Positions 1 to 5,758 of a stretch of 6,176 nucleotides of DNA are shown here, piece after piece. Source of the DNA: Sphingobium sp. Lineage in GTDB: Bacteria > Pseudomonadota > Alphaproteobacteria > Sphingomonadales > Sphingomonadaceae. The translations under genes were made by a program, and so were the position numbers. The stretch is from the NCBI GenBank assembly GCA_030148625.1, contig JASBTC010000091.1, forward strand, positions 1 to 6,176, in the 5' to 3' direction. The number at the start of each line of letters is the position of its first letter. Position 1 is the first letter of the stretch. Under the pieces are notes generated by a model that saw only the letters and a program-made list of their open reading frames with translations, was not told where the DNA came from and made no database searches.

Positions 1-105
1 GCTTACCGCTTGTCCGTGACGCTCCGCACGCATGGTCCGGAGCAGGCCGCGCGATACTATGAACGGCTGCTATCGGGAACATTGACAACCGTCATGACCG
101 GCTGA
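1..105 (+). CDS. C-terminal end of an unidentified protein (5' truncated)
   Basis: Frame 1 is open from the window edge to a TGA at 103-105, giving the last 34 residues of a protein whose start lies outside the window. The tail reads as coding: it has the arginine-rich, amphipathic helix-like stretch PEQAARYYERLLSG and ends TTVMTG. I see no recognisable motif, so no function is offered. The gene converges on the diguanylate cyclase, whose stop is 38 bp away. A weak hairpin (134-160) lies in that gap and across the cyclase stop. The alternative is a chance open frame. I prefer a real gene because the composition is protein-like and the frame ends cleanly just before the convergent neighbour. 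Confidence 0.55.
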   Translation, partial: AYRLSVTLRTHGPEQAARYYERLLSGTLTTVMTG

Positions 106-133
106 GGTTGGAGCGCAAAGCAGCTGCCCCCTA

Positions 134-160
134 TGTCCGAAAACTATATTCGTTCGGACG
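134..160. other. Small inverted repeat at the convergent gene ends
   Basis: GTCCGAA (135-141) and TTCGGAC (153-159) form a 7-bp stem, extendable by one T-G wobble, around an 11-base loop. The stem spans the TAG stop of the cyclase (144-146). Neither strand has a T-run after it, so it does not meet the usual pattern of an intrinsic terminator. It could still protect a 3' end or slow polymerase between the two convergent genes. Confidence 0.3.
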
Positions 161-1118
161 GTGCGATCAGGACCGAGAGTTCGACGCGGTTTCTTCCGCC
201 GGTCTTGGCCTTGTAAAGCGCGTGATCAGCCGCCTGGAGAAGGCTTTCGGGCATGCGGATGGAGCCGCCGAGCCGGGCCACGGCTGCGGCGACGCCTATG
301 CTGACGGTCACGAACCCGCTTGGACTGGCCTCGTGCGGGACGCCCAGCCCGGCCACCGCGGATCGGATTTCCTCGGCGATGGCGGTCGCGCCATTCGGAC
401 CAAGGCCGCCCAGGATGACGGCGAATTCCTCGCCGCCGTAACGACACGCCAGGTCATCCGGGCGCCGTCCCAATTTGTCCACGACCGCGGCCACGGCGCG
501 CAGGCAGTCGTCACCGGATTGATGGCCGTAGGAATCATTGAACCGCTTGAAGTGATCGATGTCGAGGAGCAGCAATGCCATCTCGCCGCCTTCGCGCAGC
601 GTCCGGCGCCACGCCCGTTCGAGCATCTCATCGAAGGCGCGTCGGTTCGCGAGTCCGGTCAGCCCATCTTTGCGGGCGAGTTCCTCCAATTCCTGCTCCA
701 GGCGCTTGCGATCCGATATGTCGCGGATGACCAGGATCGTGTGGATCCCTCCCCCCTCACCAAGCTCAGAATGCGCGCTCGTCTCCGCCCATTTCAGCGA
801 CCCGTCGCCGCAAATCACGCGAACCTGATGGCGGATCAGACCCAGTTCCCCGGCGGCGTTGCGAGCGAACACATCCTGAAGGACCGGCAGGTCGGGTTCG
901 TGGATCAGGTTCGTCCCATCCGTGCCGATCATTGCGCTTCGGTCCCACCCGAATACCTCGCACGCCGACGGCGAAACATAGGTGAAGAGACGATCGACCA
1001 CATGGCAGATCACGTCTCCGCTCTGCTCAACCATCGAGCGGAAAATCTCCTCGTCCACGCCGCGGCTGGGTGCAGGCGGGCGACCGATGAGGCGACGAAC
1101 GATCGTAAGAATCGACAT
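144..1118 (-). CDS. Cytoplasmic PAS-GGDEF diguanylate cyclase
   Basis: This enzyme condenses two GTP into cyclic di-GMP, the second messenger that governs the motile-to-sessile switch. Numbering from the ATG at 1118 (324 residues), a PAS sensor domain covers about 25-135 and ends in the typical IRDISDRK linker helix, followed by a GGDEF domain from about 148. The GGDEF hallmarks are intact: DGLTGLANRR at 151-160, the metal-binding DIDHFKRFND from 186, the active-site GGEEF at 228-232, and RPDD at 219-222, which is the RxxD inhibitory site at its canonical five-residue spacing. Activity and product feedback are therefore both expected. There is no membrane segment or signal peptide, so it is probably soluble; the PAS ligand is unknown. 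GGAG at 1130-1133 serves either the ATG at 1118 (11-base gap) or an in-frame TTG at 1124 (5-base gap, two residues longer). There is no EAL domain. Confidence 0.93.
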   Translation of the reverse strand: MSILTIVRRLIGRPPAPSRGVDEEIFRSMVEQSGDVICHVVDRLFTYVSPSACEVFGWDRSAMIGTDGTNLIHEPDLPVLQDVFARNAAGELGLIRHQVRVICGDGSLKWAETSAHSELGEGGGIHTILVIRDISDRKRLEQELEELARKDGLTGLANRRAFDEMLERAWRRTLREGGEMALLLLDIDHFKRFNDSYGHQSGDDCLRAVAAVVDKLGRRPDDLACRYGGEEFAVILGGLGPNGATAIAEEIRSAVAGLGVPHEASPSGFVTVSIGVAAAVARLGGSIRMPESLLQAADHALYKAKTGGRNRVELSVLIAPSERI

Positions 1119-1187
1119 CGGCAAGCAAACTCCAAGGCCTAGGGCGATTTGCAGTTCGATGGAATCGAACGACTCGAAAATCGCGGC

Positions 1188-1241
1188 AAAACAAAAACCT
1201 AGGGCATGCGATCCGCTTCCGGCGGATCACAGCATGCTCTA
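1188..1241 (-). terminator. Intrinsic terminator with no recognised upstream gene
   Basis: Read on the - strand, an outer GCATGC stem (1232-1237 with 1204-1209) and an inner GATCCGC/GCGGATC stem (7 bp, 1222-1228 with 1210-1216) enclose a 5-base loop. A 3-base bulge (1229-1231) separates the stems. Three further pairs at the base, after one mismatch, extend it to 1200/1241. Two bases later comes TTTTTGTTTT (complement of 1188-1197). GC-rich stem plus T-tract is the standard Rho-independent layout, and only the - strand has the tract. It lies 70 bp before the cyclase start, so it either ends a small transcript from 1242-1670 or attenuates the cyclase leader. Confidence 0.65.
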
Positions 1242-1282
1242 CCCCCGGCATACGCCTGAACTGTTAACCGCTCCTTCGCCTT

Positions 1283-1297
1283 GCCGGGTTGCCCGGC
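1283..1297. other. Tight GC hairpin
   Basis: GCCGGG (1283-1288) and CCCGGC (1292-1297) form a perfect 6-bp stem with a 3-base loop. On the - strand it lies about 40 bp before the orphan terminator, so both would be in any transcript ending there. No T-run follows it on either strand. Confidence 0.4.
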
Positions 1298-1383
1298 TCG
1301 CGGTCTGCCATATTCCTGAACGGCCGCAGCGATGCTGCTCCGTGCTTTCGATCAAATCGGTCCTTGCGCCGCTCCTGCGGATC

Positions 1384-1399
1384 ATTTTCGGTCGAAAAT
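1384..1399. promoter_or_regulatory. A/T-rich palindrome, possible operator
   Basis: ATTTTCG (1384-1390) and CGAAAAT (1393-1399) are perfect inverted repeats around a 2-base spacer. The size and symmetry suit a dimeric DNA-binding protein. It lies between the divergent starts of the cyclase and the small hypothetical gene, far from both (about 265 and 270 bp). No regulator can be named. Confidence 0.25.
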
Positions 1400-1670
1400 C
1401 GACTATGCGAACCGAGCCGGGCAACCTCCGCGCCTCCCGATACGGCGCCTTCCCTTGGTGCAACCTTATGATCGATCGCGGCTCGTTCACCTCTGCGATC
1501 AATCATGGACAAAGGACATCATGCCGGCGCGAGGCAACCGAGGAACCACCATTGGCGTTGGCTTTTTAGGATCGATATCGTTCATAGGTGCCCGCGCGAG
1601 CCCGCCCTGTCTGGGATCGTGCGCCAGGTCCAAAGCGCGGCCAATGGCGCACTGGGTGTGGGAGAAAGTG

Positions 1671-2030
1671 ATGAGCAATCCGTCAAAGGCGTGGGATGGG
1701 GAGCAGGTCCGGAAATGGCTGGAGCACCGGTTCGAGGCTTCGAAACTGGATCAGGCGGCGGCGGACAGGCGCGGCTATGAGGCACGGGACGAGTATGACA
1801 AGGCGGCGGCCGAGAAATGGGTCTGCCGCGCACTGAAAGCCCCGGATTGCACGAACGAGCAGGCCGCCTTCGTCACGCGCCTCAAGGAATTGATCGGCCA
1901 GGACGACTATCGGGCCACAGGCATCCATGACGATGCGCGGTTCGAGCGGCATGTTCGCGGTCAGCTCAGGACTCTGGCGAAGATGACGAAGGCGAATGAG
2001 GGGTTCGAGAAGCTGCGGCGATATCAGTGA
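1671..2030 (+). CDS. Hypothetical small charged soluble protein (119 aa)
   Basis: The 119-residue product is highly charged and looks mostly helical, with no membrane segment and no signal peptide from this start. I do not recognise its family. Visible features are tryptophans at 8, 16 and 50, two cysteines (C52 and C60), a helical stretch KWLEHRFEASKLDQAAADRR and a basic C-terminal part with KANEGFEKLRRYQ at the end. The ATG at 1671 was chosen because GGAG (1661-1664) sits six bases upstream. The frame stays open leftward, so longer forms are possible: ATG 1644 (nine residues more, no Shine-Dalgarno) or ATG 1521 (169 aa, AAGGA four bases upstream). The gene stands alone between a long intergenic region and the convergent DUF4139 operon, whose stop is 113 bp away. 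Confidence 0.7.
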   Translation: MSNPSKAWDGEQVRKWLEHRFEASKLDQAAADRRGYEARDEYDKAAAEKWVCRALKAPDCTNEQAAFVTRLKELIGQDDYRATGIHDDARFERHVRGQLRTLAKMTKANEGFEKLRRYQ

Positions 2031-2143
2031 TAGCGCAACTGCTGATGACGACGGGCTCGGCAAATTGAGCAATTGGGGATTTTTGCGCAACGGAGTCCGA
2101 GCAGCCCTTTCCTGGCATATCGGCCATATCCAGTCTCTCCTCG
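2031..2143. other. Convergent intergenic gap
   Basis: This 113-bp gap lies between the stop of the small + strand gene and the stop of the DUF4139 operon. It is locally more A/T-rich, with AATTG twice around AGC and a short T5 run, but no stem next to a T-tract that would qualify as an intrinsic terminator for either gene. GCGCAAC occurs twice, which I take as chance. Confidence 0.4.
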
Positions 2144-3745
2144 CTATTCGGTATTGCGGATATCCCAATGCAGCGAGCGGCGGCTGTTCGCCGGCACATT
2201 GATGGTCATGATATGCCGACCGTCCGAGATCATATGCCGGCCCGACGGCTTGCGCACCGCCCACACGGCGCTATCGCCAAGGCCGATTTCGAGCGTGATC
2301 GCATGATTATTCGCGTTGCTCACCAGCGCATGGCGTGTGTGCCATTGACCATCTCCCACGCCCCTATCCTCGGCTTCGCGTCCGCAGGTCAGATAGACGG
2401 TGCGGGAGTTCGCAAGCGCGAGTTCCACGATCTGGCCTGAGGCATAGTCGCGGATCGACTGTTCGCCGAGCACCATCTCGCCAGCCGAAGTCGGTTCGAA
2501 AACCGCCACTTTTCCGGACGGCAATGCCACGCCCAGCCCATGCGCCGCGTCATTGCGCGTTCGCAGCCACAGGGCCACCGGCGAGAACTGGCCTTCGCTC
2601 CTTTCGGCTCTTCCCGGCCAGCATGCGCCGCGGTGGAAAAATGTCCCGTCGACCCTGGACCGATCGAGAAAGGCCACCTGCTTCAGCGATTGCGCCGCCA
2701 CCGTGACAGGTTCGGGGACGCGGTAGAGCTTAACATCTCCCAATGCCTCTTCGCGGGCCTTCATGGCGATCGTCGCGGAAGCGAGCGCCGCCGCGCCGGA
2801 CACCCGGCTGGCTGTGACGATAATCTCTCCATACTCATCCGCTTGCGCGCGTGGAGCAAGATATTGCACCGGCGGCGCCATTGTCGCGCGCGCCGTGCTT
2901 CCCAGCGGATAGCAGGTCAGCCGGAGCGGCTTTGCCTCGACCGGATCCGACAGGGAACGAAAATCGCGTTCGACATTGATCGTTCCGGCCACCGCCAACA
3001 CCGTGGCGCCGGGGAAACTCTGGCCATTGTCATTGGCGATTGTGAGCCACGCGATCAGGCGGAGCTTCCGCTTGGTGGAGCCAGCACCTTTCTCCAGCGT
3101 CGCCAGATAATTGGCCTGCCAGTCGAATCCCGTCGCCAGATAGGTCAGCATGATGCGATAGCTGCCGCCCTTCGGACTGTTGGTGTCGATCGAGAAGACC
3201 GGCTCGGCCGACAATCCGGCGGGCACGCGGTCGAACAGCAGTTTTTCCGGCAGGCCGGCGCAGCGCACGGCTTCAAACCCTTCGCTGGTCTGAAGGACAA
3301 GCCCGCCATCCGCGCGGGTGCGGACGATGGCATTCTCGCTTGTCGCCAGACCGGTTGCAGGATTGGTGCGGCTGATCGCGACCCGATTGCCCAAACTGCC
3401 GTCGATCAGCGCGGCCGGAGAGAGCAATTCGCCATTGCGATTCTTCTCGATCACGCCGCCGGGCAAGCCGGTGACGATCGCGGTGACCGCGACCATGCCT
3501 TCCGCCACGCCCTCGAAACGGATCGTCGATGGTCCAGCGGGCAGGATGACGGTGCGCGTCTCGCTGATCATGGCGAAGCCGTTGAGCGAAGCGGAAGACA
3601 GCGCGGTCGGCAAGGGCCTCTCCGCACGATCGGGATCGCGATAGACGGTGACCGACAGGTCTTGGGGCGACGATGCCGAGACGGTTTCACGCGCGAGCAC
3701 GGGTGCCGGCAACAGCAGCAGGACGAGCAGGATCAGCCGGGCCAT
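2144..3745 (-). CDS. Secreted DUF4139-family protein, downstream paralogue (533 aa)
   Basis: The family's function is not established. Residues 1-18 are a classical signal peptide (MARLILLVLL..., cleavage likely after VLA), so the mature protein should reach the periplasm or outer envelope. The DUF4139 region spans about 190-530. Landmarks shared with the upstream paralogue are SRTNPATGLAT (125-135), FDRVPAGLSAEP (171-182), YLATGFDWQANYLA (202-215), NDNGQSFPGATV (238-249) and LKQVAFLD (354-361). An insert of about 80 residues (about 256-337) contains GEIIVTASR at 306-314, resembling the N-terminal motif of TonB-dependent receptors. The mature part has four cysteines (162, 278, 375, 454), which could form disulfides; the upstream paralogue has none. 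The start is 4 bp after the upstream stop and has no good Shine-Dalgarno, so translation is probably coupled. Family assignment is by pattern recognition, without a profile search. Confidence 0.85.
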   Translation of the reverse strand: MARLILLVLLLLPAPVLARETVSASSPQDLSVTVYRDPDRAERPLPTALSSASLNGFAMISETRTVILPAGPSTIRFEGVAEGMVAVTAIVTGLPGGVIEKNRNGELLSPAALIDGSLGNRVAISRTNPATGLATSENAIVRTRADGGLVLQTSEGFEAVRCAGLPEKLLFDRVPAGLSAEPVFSIDTNSPKGGSYRIMLTYLATGFDWQANYLATLEKGAGSTKRKLRLIAWLTIANDNGQSFPGATVLAVAGTINVERDFRSLSDPVEAKPLRLTCYPLGSTARATMAPPVQYLAPRAQADEYGEIIVTASRVSGAAALASATIAMKAREEALGDVKLYRVPEPVTVAAQSLKQVAFLDRSRVDGTFFHRGACWPGRAERSEGQFSPVALWLRTRNDAAHGLGVALPSGKVAVFEPTSAGEMVLGEQSIRDYASGQIVELALANSRTVYLTCGREAEDRGVGDGQWHTRHALVSNANNHAITLEIGLGDSAVWAVRKPSGRHMISDGRHIMTINVPANSRRSLHWDIRNTE

Positions 3746-3749
3746 CGGA

Positions 3750-5294
3750 TCAGTACCGGCTCTCGAGGACGACGGTCAGTTCGGTGGCGCCATTGGCCGG
3801 CACCGGGACGTCCCATTTGCGCTGGTCGGAACTGACCTGTTCGCCGGCTACCGTTTCGCTGACGACGCGATAGTCCAGGCTCCACCAGCCCCGGTCCAAT
3901 CCCCCCTGGACCAGGCTGACCGTCGCCGGCTGGGATTTGGCGTTGGTCAATTTGTAACGCAGTGTCGTGCGGTAGAAGGTCTTGGGCCGATCCACGTCGA
4001 TCTGGGTGACCATCACGCCGTCACGAAGCACGCGATAGCGTGCCGTGGTCTCCCACTCTGCGCCGGTGATCGTCTCGCGCTTCACTACATTGGCCTGGGC
4101 AAAAATGTCGAATGCGGCACCGGTCATCAGCAGCATGTCGCTTCCCGTTGGCGTATGCCCGATCGGGCTCTCGCCGATAAATTGCGGCGTACCCTTGCTA
4201 TCGCGCTGATAGAAACGGACGGTCCCGGCGGGGAGAGCATCGCCCAGCCCGCCCGCGCGCGACGTCGAAAAGGCGATCTGGCTCGATATATTGACCGGTG
4301 CGGTATCGTTCTGCAGCCAGCCGATGGTGCGGCCATAGACCTTGCGCGCCGACACGCCCGCGACATCGAGGAAACCGACCTGCTTGGTCTGGGCATTGGC
4401 GATCGTGGTGCGCCCGGCGATCGGATAGAGATAATAATCCCCCAATTGATCGCGATTGGTCTTTTCCGTTCCGGCCTTCACCATCCCGGACTGTCCGGGC
4501 GGGCGGTTATACTGATTGTATGAATTGCCGTAGTTATTGTTGCCGGTGACCATCGGGCTGCCCGCCACCAGCACGGTGCGGGCATTCGCGAAACTGGTGC
4601 CGGTCTGGTTGGTGAGCGTGACCCAGCCCTGCAAGTCGATCGCGCCCTTGGCCTCGTCGTAAAGCGCGACGTAATCGGCGGTCCATCCCAATCCCGGGGT
4701 AAGATAGCGGATCGAGGCGGGCCGCGGTCCGGCCCGATCGCTCTGCACCGTGACCGACAGGGTCGGTCGCGCGCGCAGATTTGGGGGCACACGATCGAAG
4801 ATGGCACGAACCGGCAAGCCGTCGTCGCGCAGCACTTCGATATGATCGCCGACCCGGACGACCACCCCGCCGGCTGTCGAAAGCACGGTCGCCCGTTCGC
4901 GGGTTTCCACGCCGTTGGAAGGATTGGTGCGGACGAGGGTGATCGTCTGGCCGATGGCCTTTTGCATCAGGCTGCCGGGGCTGAGCAGGTCGAAATCGAA
5001 ATTCTGTTCGCTGATCGCGGCACCAGCAGCGGCGAAGCTCAGCGTTTCGGGGCGGATGCGGCTGGACACGTCCGGAAATTCGATCCGGTTGCGGCCCGCC
5101 GCTATGTTCAGGGTGCGCACATCCTGGATCAGGGCGAGGTCGTTATTGTAGATGGTGACTGCGACGTCGCCTTGCGCGCTGGCGTCCTCGGCCTCGGCTG
5201 CCGATGGGGCCTTGTCCTGCGCCAGCAGCAGAGTTGGGCAAAGCAGTGCGAAGCCGGTCAATCCGACAAGATGCCGATGGTGAAAGCGGGGCAT
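3750..5294 (-). CDS. Secreted DUF4139-family protein, first gene of the pair (514 aa)
   Basis: First gene of a two-gene operon with the paralogue at 2144-3745. Residues 1-25 form a signal peptide with a His/Arg-rich N-region (MPRFHHRHLV) and a hydrophobic core, cleavage probably after LLLA. C19 is not in a lipobox, so this is not an obvious lipoprotein. A beta-rich N-terminal part (DVAVTIYNNDLALIQDVR from 43) leads into DUF4139 at about 190-510, with RTNPSNGVET (122-131), FDRVPPNLRARP (166-177), YLTPGLGWTADYVA (197-210), NQTGTSFANARTV (229-241), KQVGFLD (304-310) and a Trp-rich DRGWWSLDYRV near the end. An Asn/Tyr-rich linker (about 252-265) lies where the paralogue carries a longer insert. 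AGGGAG at 5301-5306, six bases before the ATG, is a strong ribosome binding site. Known for the family: widespread and often secreted, without an assigned reaction. No catalytic motif is visible. Confidence 0.88.
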   Translation of the reverse strand: MPRFHHRHLVGLTGFALLCPTLLLAQDKAPSAAEAEDASAQGDVAVTIYNNDLALIQDVRTLNIAAGRNRIEFPDVSSRIRPETLSFAAAGAAISEQNFDFDLLSPGSLMQKAIGQTITLVRTNPSNGVETRERATVLSTAGGVVVRVGDHIEVLRDDGLPVRAIFDRVPPNLRARPTLSVTVQSDRAGPRPASIRYLTPGLGWTADYVALYDEAKGAIDLQGWVTLTNQTGTSFANARTVLVAGSPMVTGNNNYGNSYNQYNRPPGQSGMVKAGTEKTNRDQLGDYYLYPIAGRTTIANAQTKQVGFLDVAGVSARKVYGRTIGWLQNDTAPVNISSQIAFSTSRAGGLGDALPAGTVRFYQRDSKGTPQFIGESPIGHTPTGSDMLLMTGAAFDIFAQANVVKRETITGAEWETTARYRVLRDGVMVTQIDVDRPKTFYRTTLRYKLTNAKSQPATVSLVQGGLDRGWWSLDYRVVSETVAGEQVSSDQRKWDVPVPANGATELTVVLESRY

Positions 5295-5300
5295 GAAATT

Positions 5301-5306
5301 CTCCCT
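5301..5306 (-). promoter_or_regulatory. Strong ribosome binding site of the DUF4139 operon
   Basis: AGGGAG on the - strand lies six bases before the ATG at 5294 and fixes that start. It contrasts with the second gene of the operon, which has no comparable site and probably relies on re-initiation after the TGA four bases upstream. Confidence 0.75.
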
Positions 5307-5381
5307 GATGACAGCGGCGTCATGATCCGCATGTCACTGGGACGCGCCGACTCCGGATATCCTTGGGAGCGATTGCAAAAG

Positions 5382-5399
5382 TTTTTTCGGGGGCCCCCG
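5382..5399. promoter_or_regulatory. G/C palindrome flanked by an A/T tract upstream of the DUF4139 operon
   Basis: CGGGGGCCCCCG (5388-5399) is a perfect 12-bp palindrome directly next to T6 (5382-5387) and then A4. It lies 94-105 bp before the DUF4139 start, in a plausible promoter or operator region. The T-run precedes the palindrome on the + strand, and on the - strand the palindrome is followed by A's, so it is not an intrinsic terminator. No matching -10/-35 pair was convincing. Confidence 0.3.
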
Positions 5400-5433
5400 C
5401 CTTGCTGTCGATGGAGGAAAAGGGGACGACCGG

Positions 5434-5514
5434 GGATTCCGATGACAGTGCACTAAATCCCTTCAGGCACGACGCCTCCCTTCAGCGGCATTAAGTGCAC
5501 TGTCATCGGAATCC
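5434..5514. repeat. 81-bp inverted-repeat element (REPIN/MITE-like)
   Basis: Two perfect 21-bp inverted arms, 5434-5454 and 5494-5514, begin GGATTCCGATGACAG on the outside and each contain the palindrome AGTGCACT near the inner end. One mismatch and two further matches extend the arms inward. The 39-base centre holds the octamer CCCTTCAG twice (5459-5466, 5478-5485) and a small GGC/GCC stem. As single-stranded DNA or RNA it would fold into one long hairpin. Its intergenic position and two inverted palindromic units around a short spacer match the known REPIN layout. A small non-autonomous transposon or prophage-derived relic is the alternative. No transposase gene is in the window. Confidence 0.7.
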
Positions 5515-5529
5515 AGGCCCCGCCCTCGT

Positions 5530-5635
5530 CTACGCCTCTTCCTCCTCCCCGTCGGGATTGAGGTTGGCCGCGAGGCGTTCCGCGAAGCGGTCGCAGCCCC
5601 TCGCCCAGCGTTTTCAGCACCCCATCCGGTTCCAT
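5530..5635 (-). pseudogene. Possible frameshifted very small gene
   Basis: An ATG at 5635 has an excellent Shine-Dalgarno (AAGGG, 5643-5647, seven bases upstream) and opens MEPDGVLKTLGEGLRP. In that frame the sequence then becomes Arg/Gly-rich and runs into the inverted-repeat element. The adjacent frame instead continues FAERLAANLNPDGEEEEA to a TAG at 5530-5532, a much more protein-like helical, acidic ending. Removing one base near 5587 would join them into about 34 residues. This suggests a +1 frameshift in a small gene, but both halves are short and the join could be chance in GC-rich DNA. I do not recognise a family. The gap to the divergent + strand gene is 123 bp. Confidence 0.27.
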
Positions 5636-5758
5636 CGCCGATCCCTTCGCCCGAAACTGGCACCGCCAGCCTGCCCGATCGCGCCCGCACGCGCAATCGC
5701 GGGCGCCATTGGCGGCGACGACGCGATCCGGCAGGATGGACCCAATGGAGGTTGCGCA

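Larger units (their letters stand above)
1119..1670. other. Long intergenic region without a convincing protein gene
   Basis: About 550 bp separate the divergent starts of the cyclase and the small + strand gene. The open frames here are arginine/proline/serine-rich and lack ribosome binding sites, so I do not call them. The region does hold structure: a leftward intrinsic terminator (1188-1241), a tight GC hairpin (1283-1297), a 16-bp A/T-rich palindrome (1384-1399) and the decamer TCGAAAATCG twice (1174-1183 and 1392-1401). Promoters for both flanking genes must lie here, but I found no -35/-10 pair good enough to mark. A small RNA ending at the terminator would explain the region; this is inference. 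Confidence 0.6.

Noticed and set aside
108..1142. 344-codon open frame on the + strand
   Set aside because: It lies wholly antisense to the PAS-GGDEF cyclase, whose motifs are unmistakable. Its own composition (His, Arg, Gln, Asp-rich) is typical of the complement of a high-GC gene.
1264..1311. 15-residue - strand ORF (MADREPGNPARRRSG) before the orphan terminator, as a leader peptide for attenuation
   Set aside because: Its Shine-Dalgarno spacing is too short, it has no run of a single amino acid, and attenuation by leader peptide is not known for diguanylate cyclases.
1138..1321. Two short direct repeats each spaced exactly 60 bp: CCTAGGG (1138 and 1198) and CATAxxCCTGAAC (1249 and 1309)
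   Set aside because: The bases between the copies show no similarity, so there is no tandem 60-bp duplication; the equal spacing is most likely coincidence.
2540..3835. 431-codon open frame on the + strand
   Set aside because: It is antisense to the DUF4139 pair, very rich in Arg, Gly and His, with no recognisable motif. It is a GC-bias shadow, as are the + strand frames at 3648-4523 and 4842-5456.
5495..5758. N-terminal extension of the small membrane protein to an ATG at 5495
   Set aside because: The extension starts inside the inverted-repeat element, is Ser/Arg/Pro-rich and would bypass the strong GGAGG site placed for the GTG at 5759.
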